From positions 1 to 38,393 of the forward strand of contig CAJTVF010000018.1 in the NCBI GenBank assembly GCA_910579435.1: DNA of 38,393 bases, read 5' to 3'. Position 1 is the stretch's first letter. Every line of letters starts with the position of its first letter. Origin of the DNA: an uncultured Oscillibacter sp. GTDB lineage: Bacteria > Bacillota > Clostridia > Oscillospirales > Oscillospiraceae. Positions 1 through 7,175 of this stretch are shown here, in pieces. The notes under the pieces were generated by a model that searched no databases, was not told the DNA's origin, and was given only the letters and a program-made list of their open reading frames with translations. The translations under genes were made by a program, and so were the position numbers.

Positions 1-587
1 GCATGACCGCCCTGCCCATCGTGGAGACCCAGGCGGGGGACGTGTCCGCCTACATTCCCACCAACATCATCTCCATCACCGACGGGCAGATTTTCCTGGA
101 GAGCGACCTGTTCTTCGCGGGCCAGAGGCCTGCGGTCAACGTGGGCCTCTCCGTCTCCCGCGTGGGCGGCGACGCCCAGACCAAGGCCATGAAAAAGGCC
201 GTGGGGACCCTCCGGCTGGACCTGGCCCAGTACCGGGAGATGGAGGTCTTCACCCAGTTCTCCAGCGACCTGGACGATGCCACCAAGCGCCAGCTCACCT
301 ACGGCCAGGGCCTGATGCGCCTGCTGCGACAGCCCCGGTATGCCCCGCTGTCCCAGCACCAGCAGGTGATTGTCCTGGCGGCCGCCATGGCCCATGTGAT
401 GCAGGACGTGCCTCTGGAGCGAATGGACGCCTTCCGGGCCCATCTGCTCTCGGAGGTGGAGGCGGAAGCCCCGGACCTCTGCGGACGGATTGACCGCACC
501 GGCCGGCTGGACCCGGAGGACCGGGAGGAGATCGTCTCCCTGGCGAAACACGCCCTGGAGAGCTTCAGCGGGAAGAAGGGCGGCTGA
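1..587 (+). CDS. atpA: F-type ATP synthase subunit alpha, C-terminal part
   Basis: The frame is open at the left edge, so the gene starts outside the window and only about the last 195 residues are present. The fragment opens with the TALPIVETQAGDVSAYIPTN segment, followed by IISITDGQIFLE and VGLSVSRVGG, all signatures of the alpha nucleotide-binding domain. It ends with the helical C-terminal domain (LRLDLAQYREMEVF, TYGQGLMRLLRQ). Alpha subunits form the non-catalytic positions of the F1 hexamer. The stop codon lies one base before the gamma start, so the two genes belong to one operon. Identification is secure. Nothing can be said about the missing N-terminus or Walker A motif. Confidence 0.97.
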   Translation, partial: MTALPIVETQAGDVSAYIPTNIISITDGQIFLESDLFFAGQRPAVNVGLSVSRVGGDAQTKAMKKAVGTLRLDLAQYREMEVFTQFSSDLDDATKRQLTYGQGLMRLLRQPRYAPLSQHQQVIVLAAAMAHVMQDVPLERMDAFRAHLLSEVEAEAPDLCGRIDRTGRLDPEDREEIVSLAKHALESFSGKKGG

Positions 588-588
588 C

Positions 589-1485
589 ATGGCGGGGACC
601 AAGGAGATCAAGACCCACATTGAAAGCGTGGGGGAGACCCGGAAGATCACCAACGCCATGTATTTGATTGCCTCCACCAAGCTCCGCCGGGCCCGGCAGG
701 AGCTGGACCAGACCCGGCCTTATTTCGAGGCCCTCCGGGGGGAGATCCGGCGGATTTTCCGCACGGCCTACAACGTGGACAGCCGGTTTTTTTACCCCAT
801 CGGCGACGACACGCCCCTGAAGGGGACCTACGGCTGTCTCCTCATCACCGCCGACAAGGGTCTGGCGGGGGCCTATAACCAAAACGCCATCCGGGTGGCC
901 CAGGAGCTTTTGGACCGGCACCCGGACACGAAGCTCTTTGTGGTGGGGGAATACGGGCGGCGCTTCTTCGACCAGCGGAAGATTCCCATTGAGCACAGCT
1001 TCCTCTACACCGCCCAGAATCCCACCATGGCCCGGGCCCGGGAGATCAGCGGCCTGCTGCTGGACGGCTTCGACCGGGGAGAGCTGAAGGAGATTTACGT
1101 CATCTACACGGATATGGAAAGCGCCATGAGCTTCCAGGCCCGGACGGCCCGCCTCCTGCCCTTCCACCGGACCCATTTCGCCGGAGCCCCGGCGGGCGGG
1201 GGGGCCATGACGGAGCGGTTTGAGTTTTACCCCGACGTGGGGACCGTGCTGGACAGCGTGATGCGGAGCTATGTCACCGGCTTCATCTACAGCGCCCTGA
1301 TCGACAGCTTCTGCTGTGAGCAGAACGCCCGGATGACCGCCATGGACAACGCGGACCGGAACGCGGAGAAGCTGCTGGGGGAGCTGTCCCTCCAGTACAA
1401 CCGGGTCCGGCAGGCGGCCATCACCCAGGAGATCACGGAGATTTCCGCCGGGGCCAGGGCCCAGCGCCAGAAGAAGGGAAGGTAA
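589..1485 (+). CDS. atpG: F-type ATP synthase subunit gamma
   Basis: This encodes 298 residues, the central rotor shaft of F1 that couples proton or sodium flow through F0 to catalysis in the beta subunits. The N-terminal coiled-coil segment is recognisable (KEIKTHIESVGETRKITNAM, then STKLRRARQ), as is the conserved C-terminal helix (MDNADRNAEKLLGELSLQYN, RVRQAAITQEITEI). The middle contains LITADKGLAGAYN, a typical gamma motif. Length is slightly above the usual 285-295. ATG at 589 follows the atpA stop by one base, with GGGAAGAAGGGCGG just upstream as a plausible ribosome binding site. A longer upstream frame exists but would overlap atpA heavily and is not needed. Confidence 0.96.
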   Translation: MAGTKEIKTHIESVGETRKITNAMYLIASTKLRRARQELDQTRPYFEALRGEIRRIFRTAYNVDSRFFYPIGDDTPLKGTYGCLLITADKGLAGAYNQNAIRVAQELLDRHPDTKLFVVGEYGRRFFDQRKIPIEHSFLYTAQNPTMARAREISGLLLDGFDRGELKEIYVIYTDMESAMSFQARTARLLPFHRTHFAGAPAGGGAMTERFEFYPDVGTVLDSVMRSYVTGFIYSALIDSFCCEQNARMTAMDNADRNAEKLLGELSLQYNRVRQAAITQEITEISAGARAQRQKKGR

Positions 1486-1491
1486 CCGATT

Positions 1492-2895
1492 TTGGAAAGA
1501 GGGATCATTGTACAGATATCCGGCCCCGTGGTGGACGTGGAGATTCAAAGCGGCGAGCTTCCCCGGCTGCGGGAGGAGCTGACCGTGGAGAAGGACGGCG
1601 GCCTCCGGGTGATGGAGGTGGCCCAGCACGTGGGAAAAAGCACGGTGCGCTGCATCATGCTGTCCCCCAGCGAGGGTCTGGCCAGGGGCCTGGCCGTGGA
1701 CGTGCCGGACAAGACCATCGAGGTGCCCGTGGGCACGGCCACCCTGGGGCGGATGTTCAACGTCCTGGGCCAGCCCATCGACGGCGGCGGCCCGGTGCCC
1801 GAGGGCACGCCGTTCAAGAGCATCTACCGCAAGCCCCCCGCCTTTGACGAGCAGAGCCCGGCGGTGGAGATTCTGGAGACGGGCATCAAGGTCATCGACC
1901 TGCTGGAGCCCTACCCCCGGGGAGGCAAGATCGGCCTCTTCGGCGGCGCGGGCGTGGGCAAGACGGTGCTGATTCAGGAATTGATACACAACGTGGCCAC
2001 GGAGCACGGCGGCTACTCCATCTTCACCGGCGTGGGCGAGCGCAGCCGGGAGGGCAACGACCTCTGGCGGGAGATGCGGGAGAGCGGCGTGTCCGAGAAA
2101 ACCGCCCTGGTCTTCGGTCAGATGAACGAGTCCCCCGGCGTGCGGATGCGGGTGGCCCTGGCGGGGCTGACCATGGCGGAGCACTTCCGGGACAAGGAGC
2201 GCAAGGACGTGCTGCTCTTCATCGACAACATCTTCCGCTTTGTCCAGGCGGGCAGCGAGGTCTCCACCCTCCTGGGCCGGATGCCTTCCGCCGTGGGCTA
2301 TCAGCCGACGCTTGCCAACGAGATGGGCGAGCTCCAGGAGCGGATTACGTCCACCAAGAACGGCTCCGTCACCTCCGTCCAGGCGGTCTACGTCCCCGCC
2401 GACGACCTGACGGACCCGGCTACGGCGACCACCTTCGCCCACTTGGACGCGACGACGGTGCTGAGCCGGAAAATCTCCGAGCAGGGCATCTACCCGGCGG
2501 TGGACCCCCTGGCCTCCTCGTCCCGGATTCTGGAGGCCGACGTGGTGGGGGAACGGCATTACCGCATTGCCCGGGAGTGCCAGGAGATTTTGGAGAAGTA
2601 CATGGAGCTCCAGGACATCATCGCCATCCTGGGCATGGATGAGCTCAGCGAGGAGGACCAGAAGACCGTGGCCCGGGCCCGGCGGCTCCAGCGCTTCTTT
2701 GCCCAGCCCACCACGGTGGCGGAGAAGTTCACCGGCATCCCCGGGGTCTACGTCCCCTTGAAGGACACCCTGGAGAGCTTTGAAAAGCTGGTAAACGGCG
2801 AGCTGGACCAGTACCCGGAGGCGGCCTTCTACAACGTGGGCACCTGGCGGGACGTGGTGGAGAAGGCGAAAAAGATCGAGGCGGGTGAGGCGTGA
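1492..2895 (+). CDS. atpD: F-type ATP synthase subunit beta (catalytic)
   Basis: This 467-residue catalytic subunit of F1 carries the ATP synthesis sites. The P-loop GGAGVGKT lies at residues 151-158. Next come the GERSREGNDL region, the Walker B-like DVLLFIDNIFRF, and ALVFGQMNESPG. The C-terminal helical domain contains the DELSEEDQ motif (the DELSEED loop that contacts gamma). The start is TTG at 1492, six bases after the gamma stop with GGGAAGGT upstream. The product then begins MERGIIVQISGPVVDVE, which aligns with the usual beta N-terminus, so the rare start codon is well supported. The stop overlaps the atpC start as TGATG. Confidence 0.97.
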   Translation: MERGIIVQISGPVVDVEIQSGELPRLREELTVEKDGGLRVMEVAQHVGKSTVRCIMLSPSEGLARGLAVDVPDKTIEVPVGTATLGRMFNVLGQPIDGGGPVPEGTPFKSIYRKPPAFDEQSPAVEILETGIKVIDLLEPYPRGGKIGLFGGAGVGKTVLIQELIHNVATEHGGYSIFTGVGERSREGNDLWREMRESGVSEKTALVFGQMNESPGVRMRVALAGLTMAEHFRDKERKDVLLFIDNIFRFVQAGSEVSTLLGRMPSAVGYQPTLANEMGELQERITSTKNGSVTSVQAVYVPADDLTDPATATTFAHLDATTVLSRKISEQGIYPAVDPLASSSRILEADVVGERHYRIARECQEILEKYMELQDIIAILGMDELSEEDQKTVARARRLQRFFAQPTTVAEKFTGIPGVYVPLKDTLESFEKLVNGELDQYPEAAFYNVGTWRDVVEKAKKIEAGEA

Positions 2896-3305
2896 TGGAA
2901 GTCTTTCAGGCCCACATCCTGGCGGCGGACCGCTCCTTCTACGAGGGGCCCTGCGTCAGCCTGACCGTCCCCACCAGCGACGGGGAGCAGGGCATCCTGG
3001 CCCATCACAGCGACATGATCGCCGCCGTGCTGCCGGGGACCCTGCGCTACCAGACCCCGGAGGGGCCCGTCCAGCTGGCGGCGGTGTCCTCCGGCTTGGT
3101 GAAGATTGAGAAAAACGAGGTCCTGGTGCTGGTGGACTCCGTGGAACGGCCCGAGGAGATCGACGCCGCCCGGGCCCGCCGGGAGGCCGACGAGGCACAG
3201 GAGGCCATGCTCCAGAAGAAGAGCCGCCAGGAGTACCAGCTGGCCCAGGCGACCCTGGCCCGGGCCATGAACCGCCTGCGGGTCAAGGGTTCGGAAATCA
3301 AATAG
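2895..3305 (+). CDS. atpC: F-type ATP synthase subunit epsilon
   Basis: This encodes 136 residues, the small rotor subunit that inhibits ATP hydrolysis and helps connect F1 to the c-ring. An N-terminal beta-sandwich is recognisable (PTSDGEQGILAHHSDMIAAV, then KIEKNEVLVLVDSVERPEEI), followed by two C-terminal helices rich in Ala, Arg and Glu. ATG at 2895 shares bases with the atpD TGA, indicating translational coupling; a GTG one codon earlier would also work. It is the last gene of the operon and is followed within 15 bases by a strong hairpin with a T-run. Confidence 0.94.
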   Translation: MEVFQAHILAADRSFYEGPCVSLTVPTSDGEQGILAHHSDMIAAVLPGTLRYQTPEGPVQLAAVSSGLVKIEKNEVLVLVDSVERPEEIDAARARREADEAQEAMLQKKSRQEYQLAQATLARAMNRLRVKGSEIK

Positions 3306-3316
3306 CAAATAGAGCG

Positions 3317-3355
3317 AAACGCGCCTCTCCCCAGATGGGAGAAGGCGCGTTTTTT
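3317..3355 (+). terminator. Rho-independent terminator of the atp operon
   Basis: The arms AACGCGCCTCTCCC and GGGAGAAGGCGCGTT pair around CAGAT with one bulged A and run into six T residues. It sits just after atpC. The other strand also has a short U-rich flank, so it may also act on the convergent kinase gene, whose stop codon lies at its edge. Confidence 0.85.
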
Positions 3356-4677
3356 CACGGCAGCAGAGGCAGGCACACCACCAATTGAAACCGCCCGCCT
3401 CCGGCCCGGGTCTCCAGGGACCCGCCCAGGCGCTCCGCGATTTCCCGCATCCCCGCCAGACCGAAGCCGTGGGACGTCCTGTCCGCCTTGGTGGTGGCAA
3501 GGTCCGGGGCCAGCTCCCCGGCGTAGGCGTTTTCCACCCGGAGCATGAAAAGGCCCTTTTCCGCCCGGCAGCGGAGGGTGACGGTCTTGTCCTCCGCTTC
3601 CTCCGCCGCCTCCATGGCGTTGTCCGCGGCGTTTCCCAGCAGGGCGCACAGGTCCACCTCCGCCAGGGGCAGATCCTTGGGCAGGGACACGGAAAAGTCC
3701 GCCGTGAGGCCCGAGCGGCCCATGGCCTCCGCCTTGGCGGAGAGGACGGCGTTGGCCGCGTCGTTTTCGCAAAGCCGCTTCCCGCCCCGGAGGGCGGGGG
3801 AGTCGGCAAGCTGGTCGATGTATTGCAGGGCCTTGCCGTCCTCCCCCATGTCCACCAGGCCCCGGAGGGCCGTCAGGTGGTTCCGCAGGTCGTGGCGGAG
3901 GGTGCGGACCTGCCGCTCCTCCCGCTGGAGGCCCTGGTAGTAGCTTTCCCGGAGGGAGGCCAGCTTGTCCGCCTCCTCCAGCCGCTGGTGGTTTTCCAGT
4001 ACCAATATGGCGTACAGCAGGGCCAGGGAGGTGAGGAAGATAAAGGGGAGCACCGCCACCCCCAGATTCATAATCAGGCCGTGGAGAAGAGCGTTGCTGT
4101 AGATATAATCCGACTGGAGAAGGGGCAGCAGCACCACCGCCAGCAGCGAGCTGAAGGGCATGGCGGCCAGGAGCAGCACCAGCCTCCAAAACCGGGGGGA
4201 GAGCTGGGGCGGGCGCTTTGGCAGGTGTTTCCGCAGCGCCAGGTACAGCAGGGCCCAGACGGCGAGGCGGATGAATTTATTGCTGTAGTAATACAGATCG
4301 TCCAGATCGAAGCGGGCCATAATGGGGCCATAATAGGTATCCAGCACGGCGTTGACGGACATGATGAGGCAGAAAAAGATGACCGTCAGCGTCAGCCGCC
4401 CGGCCCGGTCCCCCTTGGAGGCCAGCAGGAGCACGGGGAAAAAGAACAGCAGGGTGAACAGCAGATTGGTGTCCCCCAGCCAAATCACCATGTCGGAGAT
4501 GCTGCCCAGAAACAGGACCAGCGCGATTCGCCAGCCCCGCCGGGGCTTCACCGCCAAAAAGGCGGACACAATCCGAAAGAGGAAGAAGCCGCTGGCAAAC
4601 ACCGGGATCAGCCAGAACCAATTTTGAAAGCAGAGCAGCAGGTATTCCGCCAGGCTGATTAAAAACGCTGAAGCCAT
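3355..4677 (-). CDS. GHKL-family sensor histidine kinase (AgrC/LytS-like topology)
   Basis: This 440-residue protein has roughly six hydrophobic segments in the first 210 residues, then a short coiled linker and a cytoplasmic kinase domain. The dimerisation/phosphoacceptor box is RTLRHDLRNHL, with the likely phosphorylated His at residue 262. The ATP-binding GHKL domain follows, with N-box GNAADNAMEA and G-box HGFGLAGM. This arrangement (polytopic sensor, short DHp box, HATPase_c_5-like domain) is typical of AgrC-type kinases that pair with LytTR regulators. The start ATG is four bases from the regulator stop, so the two are co-transcribed with the regulator first. The signal is unknown. No autoinducer-peptide gene was seen next to it. 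Confidence 0.9.
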   Translation of the reverse strand: MASAFLISLAEYLLLCFQNWFWLIPVFASGFFLFRIVSAFLAVKPRRGWRIALVLFLGSISDMVIWLGDTNLLFTLLFFFPVLLLASKGDRAGRLTLTVIFFCLIMSVNAVLDTYYGPIMARFDLDDLYYYSNKFIRLAVWALLYLALRKHLPKRPPQLSPRFWRLVLLLAAMPFSSLLAVVLLPLLQSDYIYSNALLHGLIMNLGVAVLPFIFLTSLALLYAILVLENHQRLEEADKLASLRESYYQGLQREERQVRTLRHDLRNHLTALRGLVDMGEDGKALQYIDQLADSPALRGGKRLCENDAANAVLSAKAEAMGRSGLTADFSVSLPKDLPLAEVDLCALLGNAADNAMEAAEEAEDKTVTLRCRAEKGLFMLRVENAYAGELAPDLATTKADRTSHGFGLAGMREIAERLGGSLETRAGGGRFQLVVCLPLLP

Positions 4678-4680
4678 GGC

Positions 4681-5397
4681 CTAGCCCTCCAGGGCCGTCC
4701 GGGCCAGGGCGGCCAGGGCGGCGGAGCGGCAGGCCCGGCTGACGGGAAGCGCCTCGCCGCCCACAAAGACCTGACTTCCCTCCATCCGCTCTACGGCGGC
4801 GGTGCGGACCAGATAGCGCTGGTGGACCCGGACGAAGGACTCTCCCACGTCCCGCTCCACGTCGTCCAGCTTGCCGTAAAAGGTATAGGTCCGGGCGGCG
4901 GAGACGCAGGTGACCTGCCGCCGGTCGGAGGCGAAATAGAGAATGGTCTTCTTGGGAATCCGGTACAGCGTCTCGCCGCTGCGGCAGAGGAAGGCCTGGT
5001 CCCCCTCCCGGAGGCGGGCCTCCGCCGCCCGGTCCAGCACGCCGTCAAGCTGGTCCGGCTTGGGGGGCTTCATCAGGTAGCCCAGGGCTCCCACGGAATA
5101 GCCGTCGAACACGTAGTCCGTGTAGCCGGTGACAAAGACCAGCAGCAGCCCCTCATCCGCCTCCCGGAGGCGGCGGGCGGTCTCCATGCCGTTCAGCTCC
5201 CCCATTTCAATGTCCAAAAATACCAGGTCCAGCTCCCCGGCGTGGGTGCCCAGCCAGCGGAGGAGGCCCTCCCCGGAGGAGAATTCAAAAAAGGACGTGT
5301 CCGCCCCGCTCCGCCGCCGCTCCAGGGCCCGCTCCAACGCGGCCCGGAGGGCGACGCGGGCGTCGGCGCTGTCGTCGCAGATGCCGATTCGCAGCAT
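4681..5397 (-). CDS. LytTR-family response regulator
   Basis: This encodes 238 residues. The N-terminal receiver begins MLRIGICDDS (acidic pair) and has the phosphoacceptor Asp62 in VFLDIEMG and the conserved Lys in YLMKPP. The C-terminal half is a LytTR DNA-binding domain, with ILYFASDRRQVTCV, KLDDVERD and FVRVHQRYLV. Such proteins bind direct repeats upstream of their targets. The start at 5397 is fixed by AAGGAGATGAT five to ten bases upstream; the frame extends further but without a site. It is first in a two-gene operon with the kinase and has a strong promoter at 5428-5456. The divergent TraX/ABC operon is the obvious candidate target. Confidence 0.93.
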   Translation of the reverse strand: MLRIGICDDSADARVALRAALERALERRRSGADTSFFEFSSGEGLLRWLGTHAGELDLVFLDIEMGELNGMETARRLREADEGLLLVFVTGYTDYVFDGYSVGALGYLMKPPKPDQLDGVLDRAAEARLREGDQAFLCRSGETLYRIPKKTILYFASDRRQVTCVSAARTYTFYGKLDDVERDVGESFVRVHQRYLVRTAAVERMEGSQVFVGGEALPVSRACRSAALAALARTALEG

Positions 5398-5427
5398 GGT
5401 ATCATCTCCTTGCGGTTTGCTGGGGCT

Positions 5428-5456
5428 ATTATAGCACATCCCCGGCGGTTCGCCAA
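5428..5456 (-). promoter_or_regulatory. Promoter of the LytTR regulator/kinase operon
   Basis: Reading the minus strand, TTGGCG (5456-5451), a 17-base spacer and a perfect TATAAT (5433-5428) lie about 30 bases upstream of the start codon. This is a good housekeeping-sigma promoter. Confidence 0.75.
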
Positions 5457-5539
5457 ACCAATTATGACGGCAAAAGCGCCAAAGATGACGCCGCTTGCGC
5501 CGGAGCCCCCAAACTTTACAACGAACCCGCCAAAGAGAG

Positions 5540-5567
5540 CGGCCCCGCTTGCGGGGGCCGTTTTTTT
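5540..5567 (+). terminator. Terminator-like hairpin in the TraX leader
   Basis: CGGCCCCGC and GCGGGGGCCG pair around a short loop and are followed by seven T residues, so this is terminator-like on the plus strand only. No plus-strand gene ends upstream, so it either attenuates a leader RNA or is a remnant. A weaker related hairpin (GACGCCGCTTGCGCCGG) lies about 50 bases upstream, and both are preceded by CGCCAAAGA, suggesting a local duplication. Confidence 0.55.
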
Positions 5568-5655
5568 GCGCTATCCTGGCAATGGAAGCGGACGTAAGCA
5601 TTTACAGCCGGACTTCCGTATCAATCGCTGTCACAGAATAAAGGAAGTGCTTGCT

Positions 5656-6414
5656 ATGAATTGGAATTCCATCCGCGCCGCCCTGACCACCCCCACGGAG
5701 GTCCCCCGGCAGGGGCCCCGGCTGCGAACGAATCTGGACACGGACCTCTTGAAGCTCGCCGCCATCGTCTCCATGCTCATCGACCATGTGGGCGGCGCCT
5801 TCTTTCCGGAGGTCGGGGCCTTCCGCTGGATTGGGCGGCTGGCGTTCCCGATTTTCTGCTACTGCCTGACCGTGGGACTGCTGTACACCCGAAACATCAA
5901 GCGGTATCTGGGCCGCCTGGCGGTGTTCGCCGTGGTCTCCCAGCCCTTCTACGTCCTGGCCTTCCACCCCCATGACTGGATGGTGGACCGGAATTGGAGC
6001 AACTGGAACATCTTCTTCACCCTGTTTTTGTCCCTCCTGGCCATGTACGGGCTGAAGGAGCGGAAGTGGTGGCTGTTCCTGGGGGCCTTCTTCGCGGTGA
6101 GCTGGTGGAACTTCGACTATTCCGGCATCGGGATTCAATTGATGCTGATTTTCTTCCTCTGCCGGAACCACCCCAAAACTGGCGCGGCCCTCTATGTGCT
6201 GACCTATCTGCCCTGCCTGTGGGGCGGCTATCTGGAGGACCCGCTGGCCTTGAAGCTGGGCGGCTTCGCCGTGGACTGGGCTGTGTTTGCCCTGCTGGCC
6301 GCGCCGCTGATCTTCCTCCCCACCCGCTCCGGGCTGAAAATCCCCAAGTGGTTTTTCTACGCCTTCTATCCCGCCCATCTTGCCGTCATTGCGGCAATTC
6401 AATTCATGCTGTAA
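5656..6414 (+). CDS. TraX family membrane protein
   Basis: This 252-residue polytopic membrane protein has about seven to eight hydrophobic segments. The TraX-family signature is at the start of the domain: LLKLAAIVSMLIDHVGG, then WIGRLAFPIFCYCL and YLGRLAVFAVVSQPFY. TraX of the F plasmid acetylates pilin, and chromosomal relatives are common in Firmicutes and generally uncharacterised acyltransferase-like proteins. Nothing conjugative is nearby, so the name should not be read as evidence for transfer. ATG at 5656 has AAAGGAAG nine bases upstream. It lies 12 bases before the ABC ATPase start and is probably co-transcribed with the exporter, which points to a role in envelope or peptide modification. 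Confidence 0.87.
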   Translation: MNWNSIRAALTTPTEVPRQGPRLRTNLDTDLLKLAAIVSMLIDHVGGAFFPEVGAFRWIGRLAFPIFCYCLTVGLLYTRNIKRYLGRLAVFAVVSQPFYVLAFHPHDWMVDRNWSNWNIFFTLFLSLLAMYGLKERKWWLFLGAFFAVSWWNFDYSGIGIQLMLIFFLCRNHPKTGAALYVLTYLPCLWGGYLEDPLALKLGGFAVDWAVFALLAAPLIFLPTRSGLKIPKWFFYAFYPAHLAVIAAIQFML

Positions 6415-6426
6415 GAAAGGATGACT

Positions 6427-7173
6427 ATGATGCTGACTGTAGAAAATCTGTGCAAATCCTATCAAGTGGGAAAGACCTCCTACGAGGTGCTGAAGGGAGT
6501 CTCCCTTCAAGTGGGAAAGGGTGAGTTCGTGGCCGTTATGGGCCCCTCCGGCTCCGGTAAGACCACCCTCTTGAACTGCATTTCCTGCTACATCCCCGCC
6601 GACTCCGGCAGCATCCGCCTGGGGAAAACCGAGCTGGCCCGGCTGGACGAGGACGCCCTGGCGGAGGTCCGCAACAAGCAGCTGGGCTTCGTCTTCCAGG
6701 ACTTCCTGCTCCTGGACGGCCTGACGGTCCGGCAGAACATCCTTCTGCCCGCCATCATCGGCGGGACCGTCTCCAACATGACGGAGCAGCGGGCGGACCA
6801 GCTCTGCGAGGTCTTCGGCATCGCGGGCATCCGGGACAAATACCCGGCGGAGATCTCCGGCGGCGAGAAGCAGCGCACCGCCGTGGCCCGGGCCCTCATC
6901 AACCACCCCCTGCTGATTCTGGCCGACGAGCCCACGGGAAACCTGGACTCCAAGTCCACCCGGGCCGTCATCCGCTCCTTTGAGCAGGCCAAGCAGGCTC
7001 TGGAGGCCACGATTTTCATGGTGACCCACGACTCCTACGCCGCCTCCTTCTGCGACCGGGTGGTGATACTCCGGGACGGCGTGGTCTGGAAGGTGCTGGA
7101 GAAGGGGGCCACGGAGCGGGAGACGTTCCAGGACCAGCTTCTGGACGCGGTCCGGGAAATGGGGAGGGAATAA
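6427..7173 (+). CDS. ABC transporter ATP-binding protein, MacB/BceA type
   Basis: This encodes 248 residues with a complete nucleotide-binding domain: Walker A GPSGSGKTT, Q-loop VFQDFLLLDGLT, signature ISGGEKQR, Walker B LILADEPTGNLDS and switch His in MVTHDSY. The DEPTGNLD form and the A-loop region place it with LolD/MacB/BceA ATPases, which partner FtsX-like permeases. The next gene is exactly such a permease, two bases downstream. ATG 6427 is chosen because AAGAAAGG ends six bases before it. ATG 6421 directly abuts that site. Substrate is unknown. Family members act in peptide-antibiotic resistance, lipoprotein release or peptide export. Confidence 0.93.
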   Translation: MMLTVENLCKSYQVGKTSYEVLKGVSLQVGKGEFVAVMGPSGSGKTTLLNCISCYIPADSGSIRLGKTELARLDEDALAEVRNKQLGFVFQDFLLLDGLTVRQNILLPAIIGGTVSNMTEQRADQLCEVFGIAGIRDKYPAEISGGEKQRTAVARALINHPLLILADEPTGNLDSKSTRAVIRSFEQAKQALEATIFMVTHDSYAASFCDRVVILRDGVVWKVLEKGATERETFQDQLLDAVREMGRE

Positions 7174-7175
7174 CC

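Noticed and set aside
565..2559. A 664-codon open frame on the minus strand opposite atpG-atpD
   Set aside because: It is a by-product of GC-rich codons. Its translation is Gly/His/Leu/Pro/Val-rich low complexity and the plus strand carries certain ATP synthase genes.
5464..5655. An in-frame upstream ATG that would extend the TraX-like protein by 64 residues
   Set aside because: The added residues are Pro/Ala/Lys-rich, cross the terminator-like hairpin and have no ribosome site. ATG 5656 has AAAGGAAG.
5656..6414. TraX as evidence for a conjugative element
   Set aside because: There is no relaxase, coupling protein, type IV secretion gene or attachment site nearby. Chromosomal TraX-family proteins are common.
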